DNA from: Marinoscillum furvescens DSM 4134
Lineage (GTDB): Bacteria > Bacteroidota > Bacteroidia > Cytophagales > Cyclobacteriaceae
DNA length: 64,000 nucleotides
NCBI RefSeq assembly: GCF_003386095.1
Contig: NZ_QREG01000001.1
Location: forward strand, 1 to 64,000
Direction of reading: 5' to 3'
Within the stretch, counting starts at the first letter, position 1. Each line of letters opens with the position of its first letter. Both the position numbers and the translations under genes were made by a program. The notes under the pieces were generated by a model. It saw nothing but the letters and a program-made list of their open reading frames with translations. It was not told the origin of the DNA and ran no database searches. Of this stretch, positions 18,008 through 27,753 are shown in pieces.

Positions 18008-21000
18008 CTATAGGCCCAATCGCACACCGAACACATAGCTTTTTTCCAATACTCTATTGTTATTCGTACCGCCAATGACATTTCCTACAGAGTTAGTTTC
18101 CGCCCAACCGCCATTGTCATCGGGGTTTATACCCGCTTTAACCACAGGACCTCCAAATAAAAACGGATTTAACACTTGTGCATAGATCTCTAGTTTTTTG
18201 GCTTTCATTCTGTTCAAGATTACCTGGGGTAAATTGTAAGTCACAGAAATATTTCGCACTACAAAGAAGGTACCATCGTTGATCTCTGCACCCCTGCCAG
18301 AGTTTGCATCAGTATTTTGCACCGTCAGTTCAGGGTATTTGGCATCAGGATTGTCACTGGACCAGTAGTCTGACAAATCACTCTTAGGTGCATAGGAGAT
18401 AAAACCACTTGAATTTACACCCCAGGGAACCAGATTACTTCGGTACAGCTGACCTACTCTGGCATAGAGGAATGTACTCAATGTCCAATTTTTATAAGTG
18501 AACGTATTGGTCAATCCTCCCGTCCATAAAGGATTTCTAGACCCGTGGATAACTAAATCCTGTTCATCCAATTTGTAATCTCCATTTACATCAAGCGGCT
18601 TCCAGGTGCCTGGCCGAAAATTGATACTACTTGAGTCTGCCCAAATGGCCATTTCCTCAGCATCTTCTTCGGTATCTTGCCAAAGACCATCTGTACCATA
18701 CGTCCTGAAAATACTTACAGGTTGGCCAATAAACAGATTAGAACCTGGCATATCTTCTTTTCCATTCACAAGTTCCTGAATGCTTTCTCTATTTGCTGAA
18801 AAATTGGCTGTAGTTCTCCAGGTGAAATTTCTAGTATCGATATTGACAGAGCTAATGTTGAACTCAATTCCCCTGTTTCTTAAGCTTCCCACATTGGCGG
18901 CCACTTCCGTATAACCCACCATTGCAGGTAATGGACGTGTGAAGATCAGATCGAAAATATCTGATTGATATAGTTCTAGTGAACCGGTGATACGATCTTG
19001 TAAGAATCCATAATCAAGACCAATGTTTATTTCTCTTTGTTTCTCCCAGGTCAGATTTTCGTTTGGTTGAGCAGCGGGGATGTAACCTACAGCCACACCT
19101 GTACCAAATATATAGTCATATTGTCTTAGAGGACCTGAAGACTCATAGGGATTGATTGATGCCTGATTACCCACTACCCCTACTCCTACTCGCAATTTCA
19201 TCTGGCTTATAAAAGATAGGTTTTGAATGAAATTTTCCTCCTCCATCTTCCAGGCTAAGGCTGCAGAAGGAAAATAGTCCCATTTGTTGCCCTCGGCCAA
19301 AACTGACGAACCATCCAAACGAAGCGTTGCAGTAAGTAAGTATTTATCGAACAACGAATAATTTATTCTGGACATATAAGACTCAAGAGATCGCTCACTG
19401 AAACCTGTACCATAACCAGACGGGTTTCCGGTTAGGTTGGCTTGAAGGTTATACCATCTGGGAGAGTCATTAATCAAGCCATTAGCCGAAACTTCTACCC
19501 CTTCACCTCTATTTTTTTGTGCTGAGTGGAGCAATGTCACTGCAATGTTGTGGATGCCCCACTGCTGATCAACGTAAATAATATTCTCTACCATCCACTG
19601 GTCGGTTTTATCGTACTCATACCTCCCCCAACCTAATGGATTGTCTGCACTCCGTTGCAAGGTTGAGGCCCTTCCTCTCCACTCTCCTTGTCGATGATTT
19701 TTAATACCTCCACCAAAATTCATACGATACTTTAGCCATGGAGCTAGCTGTATTTCTCCGAATAAGTTGGTCTGAAAAAAATTACTTACACGCTCGTCTT
19801 GCGTGTTTTCCAAATCAATCAATGGATTAAACTTTGGTTCCCCCTGGTTATTTCCCGGGTAGATATTCAGGTTTCCTAAAGAATCATACGGTTCGGACAT
19901 TGGATACATGCCTGTAGCCAATCCATACAAATCCCGCGCTCCTGTAGCACTCCCAGCTCTGTATACTGTACCATAGTTTTGTTTAGAGCTGGTCACGGCA
20001 ATAGACCCTCCTACTTTCAACCATTTGGTAGGCTTTACATCTCCATTAATTCTGGCAGTATAGCGGGTATATTCTTGATTTTGTTGGGCACCGTCCTGGT
20101 CGAGGTATCCTAGTGAGAAGTAAATATTGGATTTATCAGTTCCAGAGGAAACAGAAACGTTATGATTATGAGTTACCCCGGTTTGTGTTAGAAAGTCCAT
20201 CCAATCAAATGACGGTATGTTACCTGAATTATAAACTGGCACTTGCGCAGGCCAACCCTTGGCTCGCTCTTCGGCCGTAGTAGGCCTCATCCGAGGCTGG
20301 GTATATGTACCAGGATCTTCCCATTCATAACCTTGCCTTATTGCATTAATTGTTTGATAATCGTTTTTACCAAAGTTTCTTATGTCCTCAAAAGGATCTG
20401 GGTAGTCTGCACGATAAAAATTCGGACTAGGATGATTTTGGTACGCCTGCCTATTTCTATCTAACATTTCACCTGCTGTGGCCCAATCAGTAACTGAGGA
20501 GATCACATCCAGACTCACAGATCCATTATAGTTTACCCGTACGCCTTCTTTTCCAGATTTAGTGGTAATAAGTACAACACCATTGGATGCGCGTGATCCG
20601 TAAATAGCTTTTGCTGAAGCATCTTTAAGTACATCTATCGACTGTATGTCATTAGGGTTGATATCATTGAGGTCACCCATGAGTACAATACCATCTACTA
20701 CATACAGGACGTCTTGTCTTCTATTGATAGACTTATTCCCTCGAATTTGAATACCAGAGGTCTCTCCTGGTCTACGGTTTGTCTGGATATCTACTCCTGC
20801 TACCTTACCCTGCATAGCGTCTATGGCATTCTGCACAGGTCTTTCCTGAATGGTTTCAGCATCTATACTAGAAAGCGCTCCGGTAACGTCACTTTTTTTC
20901 TGTACACCATACCCAACTACCACTACTTCCTCCAGTTCTGAAATATCCATTTTCATAGCAACATCAATCACAGACCTGCCATTGACAGGGATTTTTTCAT

Positions 21001-21262
21001 CCATGAAACCAATATAAGAGATGATCAACGTGGCATCATCAGGAGCTGTGAGGGAGTATTTTCCATCCAGATCAGTGACAGTACCCGTAGTAGTTCCCTC
21101 AATAAGTATACTTACTCCTGGTATGGATTCGCCTGTATCTTCATCCGTGATTGTTCCAGTTACCTTACTTTGGGCAACTGCATTTGCTCCGCCCAATAGC
21201 AGAACAAAGAATAGCATTATGGGTCTTATCCCGAGGTTTTGTTGGTGCAATCGTATCTTCAT
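18008..21262 (-). CDS. SusC/RagA-family TonB-dependent outer-membrane transporter
   Basis: 1084 residues. After the signal peptide comes a carboxypeptidase-regulatory-like domain (VTGTITDEDTGESIPGVSIL), the TonB-box-like V-V-V-V-G-Y-G, the plug domain (AGVDIQTNRRPGETSGIQIR and SNGVVLITTKSGKEG) and a long beta-barrel ending in YVFGVRLGL with the expected terminal aromatic pattern. It imports oligosaccharides through the outer membrane with TonB energy. First gene of the susC-susD-PL11 transcript; a -7-like box and the paired TTCGTA motif are found upstream (21337-21402). Confidence 0.96.
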   Translation of the reverse strand: MKIRLHQQNLGIRPIMLFFVLLLGGANAVAQSKVTGTITDEDTGESIPGVSILIEGTTTGTVTDLDGKYSLTAPDDATLIISYIGFMDEKIPVNGRSVIDVAMKMDISELEEVVVVGYGVQKKSDVTGALSSIDAETIQERPVQNAIDAMQGKVAGVDIQTNRRPGETSGIQIRGNKSINRRQDVLYVVDGIVLMGDLNDINPNDIQSIDVLKDASAKAIYGSRASNGVVLITTKSGKEGVRVNYNGSVSLDVISSVTDWATAGEMLDRNRQAYQNHPSPNFYRADYPDPFEDIRNFGKNDYQTINAIRQGYEWEDPGTYTQPRMRPTTAEERAKGWPAQVPVYNSGNIPSFDWMDFLTQTGVTHNHNVSVSSGTDKSNIYFSLGYLDQDGAQQNQEYTRYTARINGDVKPTKWLKVGGSIAVTSSKQNYGTVYRAGSATGARDLYGLATGMYPMSEPYDSLGNLNIYPGNNQGEPKFNPLIDLENTQDERVSNFFQTNLFGEIQLAPWLKYRMNFGGGIKNHRQGEWRGRASTLQRSADNPLGWGRYEYDKTDQWMVENIIYVDQQWGIHNIAVTLLHSAQKNRGEGVEVSANGLINDSPRWYNLQANLTGNPSGYGTGFSERSLESYMSRINYSLFDKYLLTATLRLDGSSVLAEGNKWDYFPSAALAWKMEEENFIQNLSFISQMKLRVGVGVVGNQASINPYESSGPLRQYDYIFGTGVAVGYIPAAQPNENLTWEKQREINIGLDYGFLQDRITGSLELYQSDIFDLIFTRPLPAMVGYTEVAANVGSLRNRGIEFNISSVNIDTRNFTWRTTANFSANRESIQELVNGKEDMPGSNLFIGQPVSIFRTYGTDGLWQDTEEDAEEMAIWADSSSINFRPGTWKPLDVNGDYKLDEQDLVIHGSRNPLWTGGLTNTFTYKNWTLSTFLYARVGQLYRSNLVPWGVNSSGFISYAPKSDLSDYWSSDNPDAKYPELTVQNTDANSGRGAEINDGTFFVVRNISVTYNLPQVILNRMKAKKLEIYAQVLNPFLFGGPVVKAGINPDDNGGWAETNSVGNVIGGTNNNRVLEKSYVFGVRLGL

Positions 21263-21336
21263 TTCGTTTTCAAACTTTAAATTCTATAGGCATCAAGCCT
21301 GACGAGCTTCGAATCAAATACTGAAGCCATACATCG

Positions 21337-21402
21337 CAAGAGTATCTATTAATCTGTAAAATCGATTGAACTGATTCGTAAGAAAGGTAGGGTATTCTCG
21401 TT
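21337..21402 (-). promoter_or_regulatory. Promoter and paired TTCGTA motif upstream of susC
   Basis: On the plus strand CGTA at 21377-21380 and CGTT at 21399-21402, each preceded by a T/C-rich half-site (ATTCGTAAG, TCTCGTTTT), lie exactly 22 bp apart with a G-rich GGTAGGG between. CAAGAGTA at 21337-21344 reads TACTCTTG on the minus strand, a one-mismatch -7 box, ending 33 bp from the first CGTA. The predicted transcript would have a leader of about 70 bases before the susC ATG. Confidence 0.6.
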
Positions 21403-21585
21403 TTATCCGGTACTCTCTCGCCCTAGGGCGGTTTTTTCAATCCAAAATAGCTTTTATCATCACTTGGAAAGTGTAAGTCTAGCCTTACAAGGTTTGGTAA
21501 TCATTTTATCCAACTAACTTAATTGGTGATGGAATAACAAGATCTACTTTTGAATAGTGCCTGTATGAAGTCTTTTGGTTACTCA
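21403..21585. other. Rest of the gap between HTCS end and susC promoter
   Basis: The stretch contains a perfect 12-bp palindrome CGCCCTAGGGCG (21419-21430) next to a T run on the plus strand. It has no loop, so it is not a normal terminator. No gene is seen, and no clear terminator for the HTCS gene ending at 21586 was found. Confidence 0.35.
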
Positions 21586-24500
21586 TCAAGAATCTTCATG
21601 ATGGGTCTTCGCGTATTGAGTAGGAGTCATGCCATATTTAGTCTTAAAAACCTGACTAAAATACCTGCGATCATTAAAACCTACCTTATAACATGCCTCT
21701 GACACGGTGAGCTTTTGCCTAACAATTAACTGGACGGCATGTTTCAACCTGAAATCTCGCACAAATTCCACAATAGACATCCCCGTCAGGCTTTTAAGTT
21801 TTTTATAGACATTGGATTGACTCATGCCCATCTCTTTACAGAGGTGTTCGGCGGATAGCTCTCCCGAAGACATATTGGCTTCAATGATATCTGATAAGCT
21901 ACTTAAAAACTCCTGATCTGGTGATCGCAGAGCTAATTCTGACGGCTCGATAAGCAAATCAGTCTTATATTTTTCTCTGAGTAAATGACGATTATTCAGG
22001 AGGTTTCTAATTCTGGTTTTTAGGATAATTTCACTAAAGGGTTTGGTGATATAATCATCCACACCTATATCGAGTCCTTCCTTTTTGAAAATCAAGGATG
22101 TTCGGGCAGTCAAGATGATAATTGGGATATGGCTGATTCGAGGGTCCTGTTTGACTTTTCCACTAAAGGTAATACCATCCATCTCAGGCATCATTACATC
22201 GCTTAGGATCAAATCTGGCATTTTCTCATATGTTAATTCCAATGCCTCTCTGCCATTTACTGCAAGAATCACATGAAAATGCTCATTGAGCAGGTCGTAT
22301 AGATACGCTCGAATTCCATCATTATCTTCAGCGACCAGCACCGTAAGCTCAGACTGATCCGGAAAAGATAGCTTTACGTTTTCTCCTTGCCCTTCGGAAT
22401 TACTCGCATACAAAGCTACTTCTTCACTGTCTTTAAAATCCTCTATCAAAAACTCTGACTTTAAATGGGTGTTTCCAAGAGGGAGTTTTATAGTAAATGC
22501 TGAACCTTTGCCTAATTCGCTTTCCGCAATAATCTCACCCCCGTGTAGTTTAATGATTTCGTAAGTTATCGATAGCCCGAGCCCATAACCATCATTATTT
22601 TTATAAGTAGGATCATTATCGCTTTGGTAAAAACGCTTGAATATATCCTTAAGCTGTTTGGCTGGAATACCTTTACCTGTGTCTTCTATTTTGATGTAAA
22701 CAAACTGGTCGTCCTGACTAATCCCTATAAAAACCTTCCCACCTTCAGGAGTATATTTAAATGCATTGGAAATAAGGTTGTACAAGACCTTTTCCATTTC
22801 ATCGCGATCATACCAAAGCTTGATCTCCTGTAGATCCGTATGAAAATCATAGGCTATGCTTTTATTGATGGCTTGCTCAGTGAAAGACAAGCTTATTTCC
22901 TTCAAAAAATTAACAATATTTCCTTCGGCTGCCTTTAATCGAGCATCTCCGGACTCAAGCTTTCTAAAATCAAGTAGCTCTGAAACCAGGTTAAGTAAAT
23001 GCGAACCATTCTTTCGGATATTCTGAACGGCTGAAAGATTGGCCTTATCAGTAATCCCACTTTCCATTAGTCGATTAATTGAGCCCAAAATCAACGTAAC
23101 TGGTGTTCTGATTTCATGAGATATATTGGTGAAAAACCTGACTTTTATCTCATGTAGCTCCGCTTCCTTCTCTCTTCCGAGTTGTTCCAACTTCAGTTGG
23201 TTTTTCATCTTTTCCCAATAGATGTTGTACTTCCTGTAGAAATACAAAAGCACTCCAAATAACAATACATAAAACGTATAGGCCCACCAAGTGGCCCAGT
23301 AGGGCTTACCTACCAAAACCTTCACGCTTGCTTCATTCTCAGATAGCTCTCCTTTTTTATCATAGGTCTTAACGCGAAAAATATATTCCCCTGGATCCAG
23401 ATTGGTATATGTGGCTGATCTGTTGGCTCCATTGTTTCGCCAATCGCCATCAAAATTCTCCATTTTGATTCCATATTCACATTCATCGGAAAACGGATAT
23501 TTCAGCGCTGCAAAATCAAACGTAATGACCCGTTGATCATAGGTCAATTCTATTTTTTCCTGATGATTTATGGTCTTATCCAAGAACTGCCCCTTACCGA
23601 CGGTTACGGACTTATTAAAAAGCTTGAAATCTGTAAAAACAATGTTCGGCTCTTTTTGAACAATTTCCATTTTTAGCGGATCAAATGAAACCACACCATT
23701 TAACCCTCCAAAATACATGTGCCCCTGCTGGTCCTGGAAAGCAGACCCAAAATGATATCCTCCTTTCAGATCCGAATAGTCCAGCACAGTATCTTGCGCA
23801 TGAACGTATTTATAAATACCCTCTGTAGTACTGATCCATACATTTCGTTTAGAGTCCTCTAAAATGCTGCATACTGTAACTCCTTGCAAAAACGGGTAAT
23901 GCTCAAATGTATGCACATCCCCCGTAGCTAGATTGAGCTTACTGAGCCCTTTGGTCCAAGTGCCAAACCACAAATTTCCTAACTGATCGTCATAAATGCA
24001 GGTTAAATTTTTAGATAAGAATTTAGTCCCATAATCTCTGGACACCTGATATTGGTAACGTTCGAATGTCCGGGTTTCAGGATCAAATCGATTGACGCCT
24101 CCACCAAATGTAGCTACCCAAATTTTACCTCCAGAGGCATATTCTAGTGCTACTACATTGTTATTGCTCAGAGTAGTTTCATCATTGGCATCATACTGAA
24201 ATGTGGTGAATTCTTGGGTACGTTCATCTATAAATGAAATTCCACCTCCCCAGGTGCCTATCCAATAACCATTACTTTTTGGATCGTGGAGAATATCTCG
24301 AACGTCATTAGCTGGCAAGCTCCCTGCTTTTGCGCCATACCTCTTAAGTTCTCTCTTGTCTTTCCCGAATAAAATCAGTCCATTAGAGTAAGTACCCAAC
24401 CAATAGTTACCATCTACTCGCTTGTCTATGGTCACAATCTTATATCTCTCATAATACTTCTCTAAATCCCCTGCACGTGCCTGATCATAAATCAATAATC

Positions 24501-25602
24501 CATTACCATCGGTACCCAACCAGACAGTTTCATTTTCTTTATAAATAGACCATACCGTATTTTGATCTTCATTTTCCAAACCTGCGAGAAAGGAAATATC
24601 ATTGTGTAAATGCTCCAACGCATATAAGCCTTTCCAGGCTGACCCAATCCACATATTTTCGTCACGATCAAAGAAGATCGTATAAACTGCATTACCCAGC
24701 CTTTTAGATTCGATGAGCGGTATAAAAAGGGGCTGATCCCGCCATTCTCCATCATGTGCTTCCAAGGCGATCATCCCGTTACCATCCGTCCCTATCCAAA
24801 TTTTCTTGCCATCATCTGAAACCAGAATATCCCATATATTCGAGGATTCCTTGTATTTATCATCAGTCAAAAAACTTTGTAAATCATTAGACTCTGGATC
24901 GAACAACAACACTCCCTGATCTCTAGTGCCGATCAATATCTGATCATTCACAATTGCAAGCGATTGCACTTTAGGCGCAGACGTTAGCTCTGTAAGAAAA
25001 TCCTTAAATTTTTTGGTTTCGGGGTTAAACTGATAAAGCCCTCCACCAAAAGTGCCACACCATATATTTCCTTGATCATCAATTTCAATATCCCGAATTA
25101 ATTGATTAGCAAAAGGCGAACGGAATACCTCAAAGGAGTTCCCATCTTCTATGTACCTATTGAGGCCATGCTTTGTGGCTACCCAAATATTACCCTGACC
25201 ATCCTCAAGGATATCTCGCACATCTGTGGATTCAATAGCATCAGCAACACCTGTTTTGGGCATAAAATGATTGAATGAATCTACCTCATGTACGTACAAG
25301 TTGAGTCCACCATCTGTAGTGCCTACCCAAAGCCTATTATGAGCATCAACCAAAACGGCCGAGACATCATTACCCACCAAACTACTAGATTGGGGCTTAT
25401 AGCTTTTGACCTCCTGACCATCATACCGCTTGAGCCCATCACGCGTACCCACCCAAATGAGGCCCTGGTGGTCCTGATCCATAGCAGTAATCGTTCCTGA
25501 GCTTATTCCTTTTACCCGTGCTACTTTTCGAATGTCATATTGTCCATAGGCAATGAATGTAAGCATAATTAAAAGCGAAAAACAAGCAAACTTATGTCTC
25601 AT
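21586..25602 (-). CDS. Hybrid two-component system regulator (HTCS)
   Basis: 1338 residues, the full HTCS plan in one chain. A signal peptide leads into a periplasmic double propeller of two-component regulator repeats such as GLIWVGTRDGLKRYDG and GNIWVATKHGLNRY (about residues 25-680). Then come a Y_Y_Y domain (about 690-755) and one membrane helix (about 765-785). The cytoplasmic part has a HisKA domain with phospho-acceptor His829 in S-H-E-I-R-T-P, an ATPase domain (N-L-I-S-N-A-F-K, YGLGLSITYEIIKLHGG), a receiver with Asp1135 in LSDVMMPEMDG, and an AraC-type DNA-binding end (VSEACYKVGFNDRRYFSQVF). It would sense RG-I fragments in the periplasm and activate the surrounding genes. Same direction as susC and upstream of it. 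Confidence 0.96.
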   Translation of the reverse strand: MRHKFACFSLLIMLTFIAYGQYDIRKVARVKGISSGTITAMDQDHQGLIWVGTRDGLKRYDGQEVKSYKPQSSSLVGNDVSAVLVDAHNRLWVGTTDGGLNLYVHEVDSFNHFMPKTGVADAIESTDVRDILEDGQGNIWVATKHGLNRYIEDGNSFEVFRSPFANQLIRDIEIDDQGNIWCGTFGGGLYQFNPETKKFKDFLTELTSAPKVQSLAIVNDQILIGTRDQGVLLFDPESNDLQSFLTDDKYKESSNIWDILVSDDGKKIWIGTDGNGMIALEAHDGEWRDQPLFIPLIESKRLGNAVYTIFFDRDENMWIGSAWKGLYALEHLHNDISFLAGLENEDQNTVWSIYKENETVWLGTDGNGLLIYDQARAGDLEKYYERYKIVTIDKRVDGNYWLGTYSNGLILFGKDKRELKRYGAKAGSLPANDVRDILHDPKSNGYWIGTWGGGISFIDERTQEFTTFQYDANDETTLSNNNVVALEYASGGKIWVATFGGGVNRFDPETRTFERYQYQVSRDYGTKFLSKNLTCIYDDQLGNLWFGTWTKGLSKLNLATGDVHTFEHYPFLQGVTVCSILEDSKRNVWISTTEGIYKYVHAQDTVLDYSDLKGGYHFGSAFQDQQGHMYFGGLNGVVSFDPLKMEIVQKEPNIVFTDFKLFNKSVTVGKGQFLDKTINHQEKIELTYDQRVITFDFAALKYPFSDECEYGIKMENFDGDWRNNGANRSATYTNLDPGEYIFRVKTYDKKGELSENEASVKVLVGKPYWATWWAYTFYVLLFGVLLYFYRKYNIYWEKMKNQLKLEQLGREKEAELHEIKVRFFTNISHEIRTPVTLILGSINRLMESGITDKANLSAVQNIRKNGSHLLNLVSELLDFRKLESGDARLKAAEGNIVNFLKEISLSFTEQAINKSIAYDFHTDLQEIKLWYDRDEMEKVLYNLISNAFKYTPEGGKVFIGISQDDQFVYIKIEDTGKGIPAKQLKDIFKRFYQSDNDPTYKNNDGYGLGLSITYEIIKLHGGEIIAESELGKGSAFTIKLPLGNTHLKSEFLIEDFKDSEEVALYASNSEGQGENVKLSFPDQSELTVLVAEDNDGIRAYLYDLLNEHFHVILAVNGREALELTYEKMPDLILSDVMMPEMDGITFSGKVKQDPRISHIPIIILTARTSLIFKKEGLDIGVDDYITKPFSEIILKTRIRNLLNNRHLLREKYKTDLLIEPSELALRSPDQEFLSSLSDIIEANMSSGELSAEHLCKEMGMSQSNVYKKLKSLTGMSIVEFVRDFRLKHAVQLIVRQKLTVSEACYKVGFNDRRYFSQVFKTKYGMTPTQYAKTHHEDS

Positions 25603-25787
25603 GGGCTGTTACATTTTTCGGTCAGGTTGAAAGTAAGGCATTCTGGAAAAACCTTACTGAATACCATAAAAATACAAACTATCTATTACTGCAAACACTA
25701 GGAACGGAGCTGTTTTCTATTCGGTCTACGGTTACCTGGTCCAAAATATTAAAATCGCAAATGGGCTTGATGGCGGGATATTTTCCA

Positions 25788-27740
25788 TCAGCGATTGATA
25801 ATCAACTTAGAATAACTTTCAGAACCATCTGGAGCTATTATACGGAGTAGGTACATACCTTGAGTCATGTCATGACAATCGATAACTTGATCTCCAGTAT
25901 GGAGTATACGAGTTGTTTTTACAACCATACCCTGCATTGTACACAAAGTCACCAACGTACCTTTCTCGACTGAGCTTAAGGTAATTTGACCATTTTGAGC
26001 TGGGTTGGGATATATTAAATCCTCGCTCTGTACTCGGAGTGGCTCCAACTCAAAAGTAAACAAATGTCCTGCTGAGGTATTATTACGAGCAATAATTGCC
26101 AATCGAGCTCCAGATTCTTCATTTTTTAAGGGTATGGCCAGTCCAGCGTTAAGATTATCATGGAGGATCAATTGGTATGTATCCTGAGCTAAACGCTCCA
26201 CTCGTATTTTGGTGCCTTCAGTGCCAAGCACTACATTGGCACCTTTTGTTTCAAGGTATTGACCAGAAGAGGCATTTTTGATTCGATAAACAGCTAACAA
26301 ATCTGTCACTGGCTCTAGTATCCACTGTTGCCTTTGGCTCCCACTACATTGCTCCTGCTGTGCGACTGAACCAGGCGCTATGCACAACCCCGAATGCTTA
26401 GCCTTCATAGCCATGACACCCGACCCGGACTGGATGTAACATGGACTCTTATTTGTACTTCCTGCTACACATGTTTCACATTGATCCAGATATGCATCAC
26501 CTTCGTAGATTCCTGCACAATCCACCTTAGATTTATCATTATCTAGCAAAGCGAAGTAAGAAACTGGGGATTCCGGCATGGTAAATTCATACCGTTTGCT
26601 CAGAGTCAATCGGTTCTCATAAGCGCTATTATCATACCAGCCTCCAAAAACATAGGAGGTATCTTTTGGTAGTATTTTTATAGTAAGAGGAATTCCGGCC
26701 GGGTAGGATTCTGATCTGGTGATTAATGCGGCCGAGCTTACGTTTACAGATACATTGAGGGCATACGTAGGAGTAAAGTGATCATGAAGCGCATTCATTA
26801 GAGGATCCTGACGGTTTAACTCTATACCTTTTACAACCATTTTAGCCATTTGTATGGCTCCCATTTTTTGTAAGTGTACCTGATCGGCCTGCCCCTTGGG
26901 ATAAGAGCTATATTCTCCAGGAGCCAAATACATGTACCAAAATGGGCCAACATAAGCCTTTCCTGCCTCCTCCATTTCTACTTTACACAGACTATCCAAA
27001 TCGATCAGAGGCACCTGTGCTGTCCGAGCCAACTCTCGAGCCGCCCGAGCATGCCCCCCATATGAATCATACACAGTCTTGTTATCACTATTCCAACTAT
27101 GCCTGCGTAGGGTCGAGACAATCACCGGATAGGCGCCTTTTTCTCTAGACTCTTCAATGTAGTTGTTGAGGTATGTTTTAAAAGTGGTCCCAGGGTCGGT
27201 TTTACGGTCATCATCGGCTCGATCATTGATCCCAAATTGTATAAAAACAAAATCACCACTTTGTAATTCGTCGGTAATTTCACGCCAGTACTTCTCATAG
27301 AAACTTTTCGAACTGGTGCCGCCAACAGCGCGGTTGATTACTTCTACAGTTTCTGAATTAAAAAAATAATGAAGCACAGCCCCCCACCCTTCTTTTGGTG
27401 CCCAACCGTCATCCCAATCCTGGACCGTAGAATCTCCAATAGTCCATATGCGATATAATTTTCCATACTTACTCTTAGAAATTTCAATGGATTTGGTGAG
27501 CCTTTGTCCGTTATGGGTGTATTTCACCTGATAAACGCCTGGTAGGTTAACTTCCAGATGCTGAGCAGTATTTTTTTGTATTTCGCCATTAAGGTACCAT
27601 TCATAAGAGTGGCCTGCTGGGGCTCTAACTACCCCGTGCTCCCGATCCCAGATAATCGATTCTGAAGCGGCCAACAGCGGCGTTTGTATCAAAAAAAATA
27701 TTAGCGCACACCCTCCCATCAATTGACTTATTCTTTTCAT
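25788..27740 (-). CDS. CE12-type rhamnogalacturonan acetylesterase with ricin-like and T9SS domains
   Basis: 650 residues. Signal peptide, an Ig/PKD-like N-terminal domain (about 28-92), then an SGNH esterase with IGDSTV (Ser104), FIQFGINDR and the late catalytic D-Q-V-H-L. The esterase removes acetyl groups from RG-I galacturonate. After it come a bacterial repeat-type domain, a cysteine-rich linker (DCAGIYEGDAYLDQCETC), a ricin-like domain with HSGLCIAPG and RQQWILEP, and a T9SS sorting end (YPNPAQNGQITL). It closes the GH105-to-CE12 operon, 13 bp after GH28. It is a clear paralogue of the 646-residue protein at 39489-41429, which shares the same first three parts. Confidence 0.88.
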   Translation of the reverse strand: MKRISQLMGGCALIFFLIQTPLLAASESIIWDREHGVVRAPAGHSYEWYLNGEIQKNTAQHLEVNLPGVYQVKYTHNGQRLTKSIEISKSKYGKLYRIWTIGDSTVQDWDDGWAPKEGWGAVLHYFFNSETVEVINRAVGGTSSKSFYEKYWREITDELQSGDFVFIQFGINDRADDDRKTDPGTTFKTYLNNYIEESREKGAYPVIVSTLRRHSWNSDNKTVYDSYGGHARAARELARTAQVPLIDLDSLCKVEMEEAGKAYVGPFWYMYLAPGEYSSYPKGQADQVHLQKMGAIQMAKMVVKGIELNRQDPLMNALHDHFTPTYALNVSVNVSSAALITRSESYPAGIPLTIKILPKDTSYVFGGWYDNSAYENRLTLSKRYEFTMPESPVSYFALLDNDKSKVDCAGIYEGDAYLDQCETCVAGSTNKSPCYIQSGSGVMAMKAKHSGLCIAPGSVAQQEQCSGSQRQQWILEPVTDLLAVYRIKNASSGQYLETKGANVVLGTEGTKIRVERLAQDTYQLILHDNLNAGLAIPLKNEESGARLAIIARNNTSAGHLFTFELEPLRVQSEDLIYPNPAQNGQITLSSVEKGTLVTLCTMQGMVVKTTRILHTGDQVIDCHDMTQGMYLLRIIAPDGSESYSKLIINR

Positions 27741-27753
27741 ACCACTGCTGACA

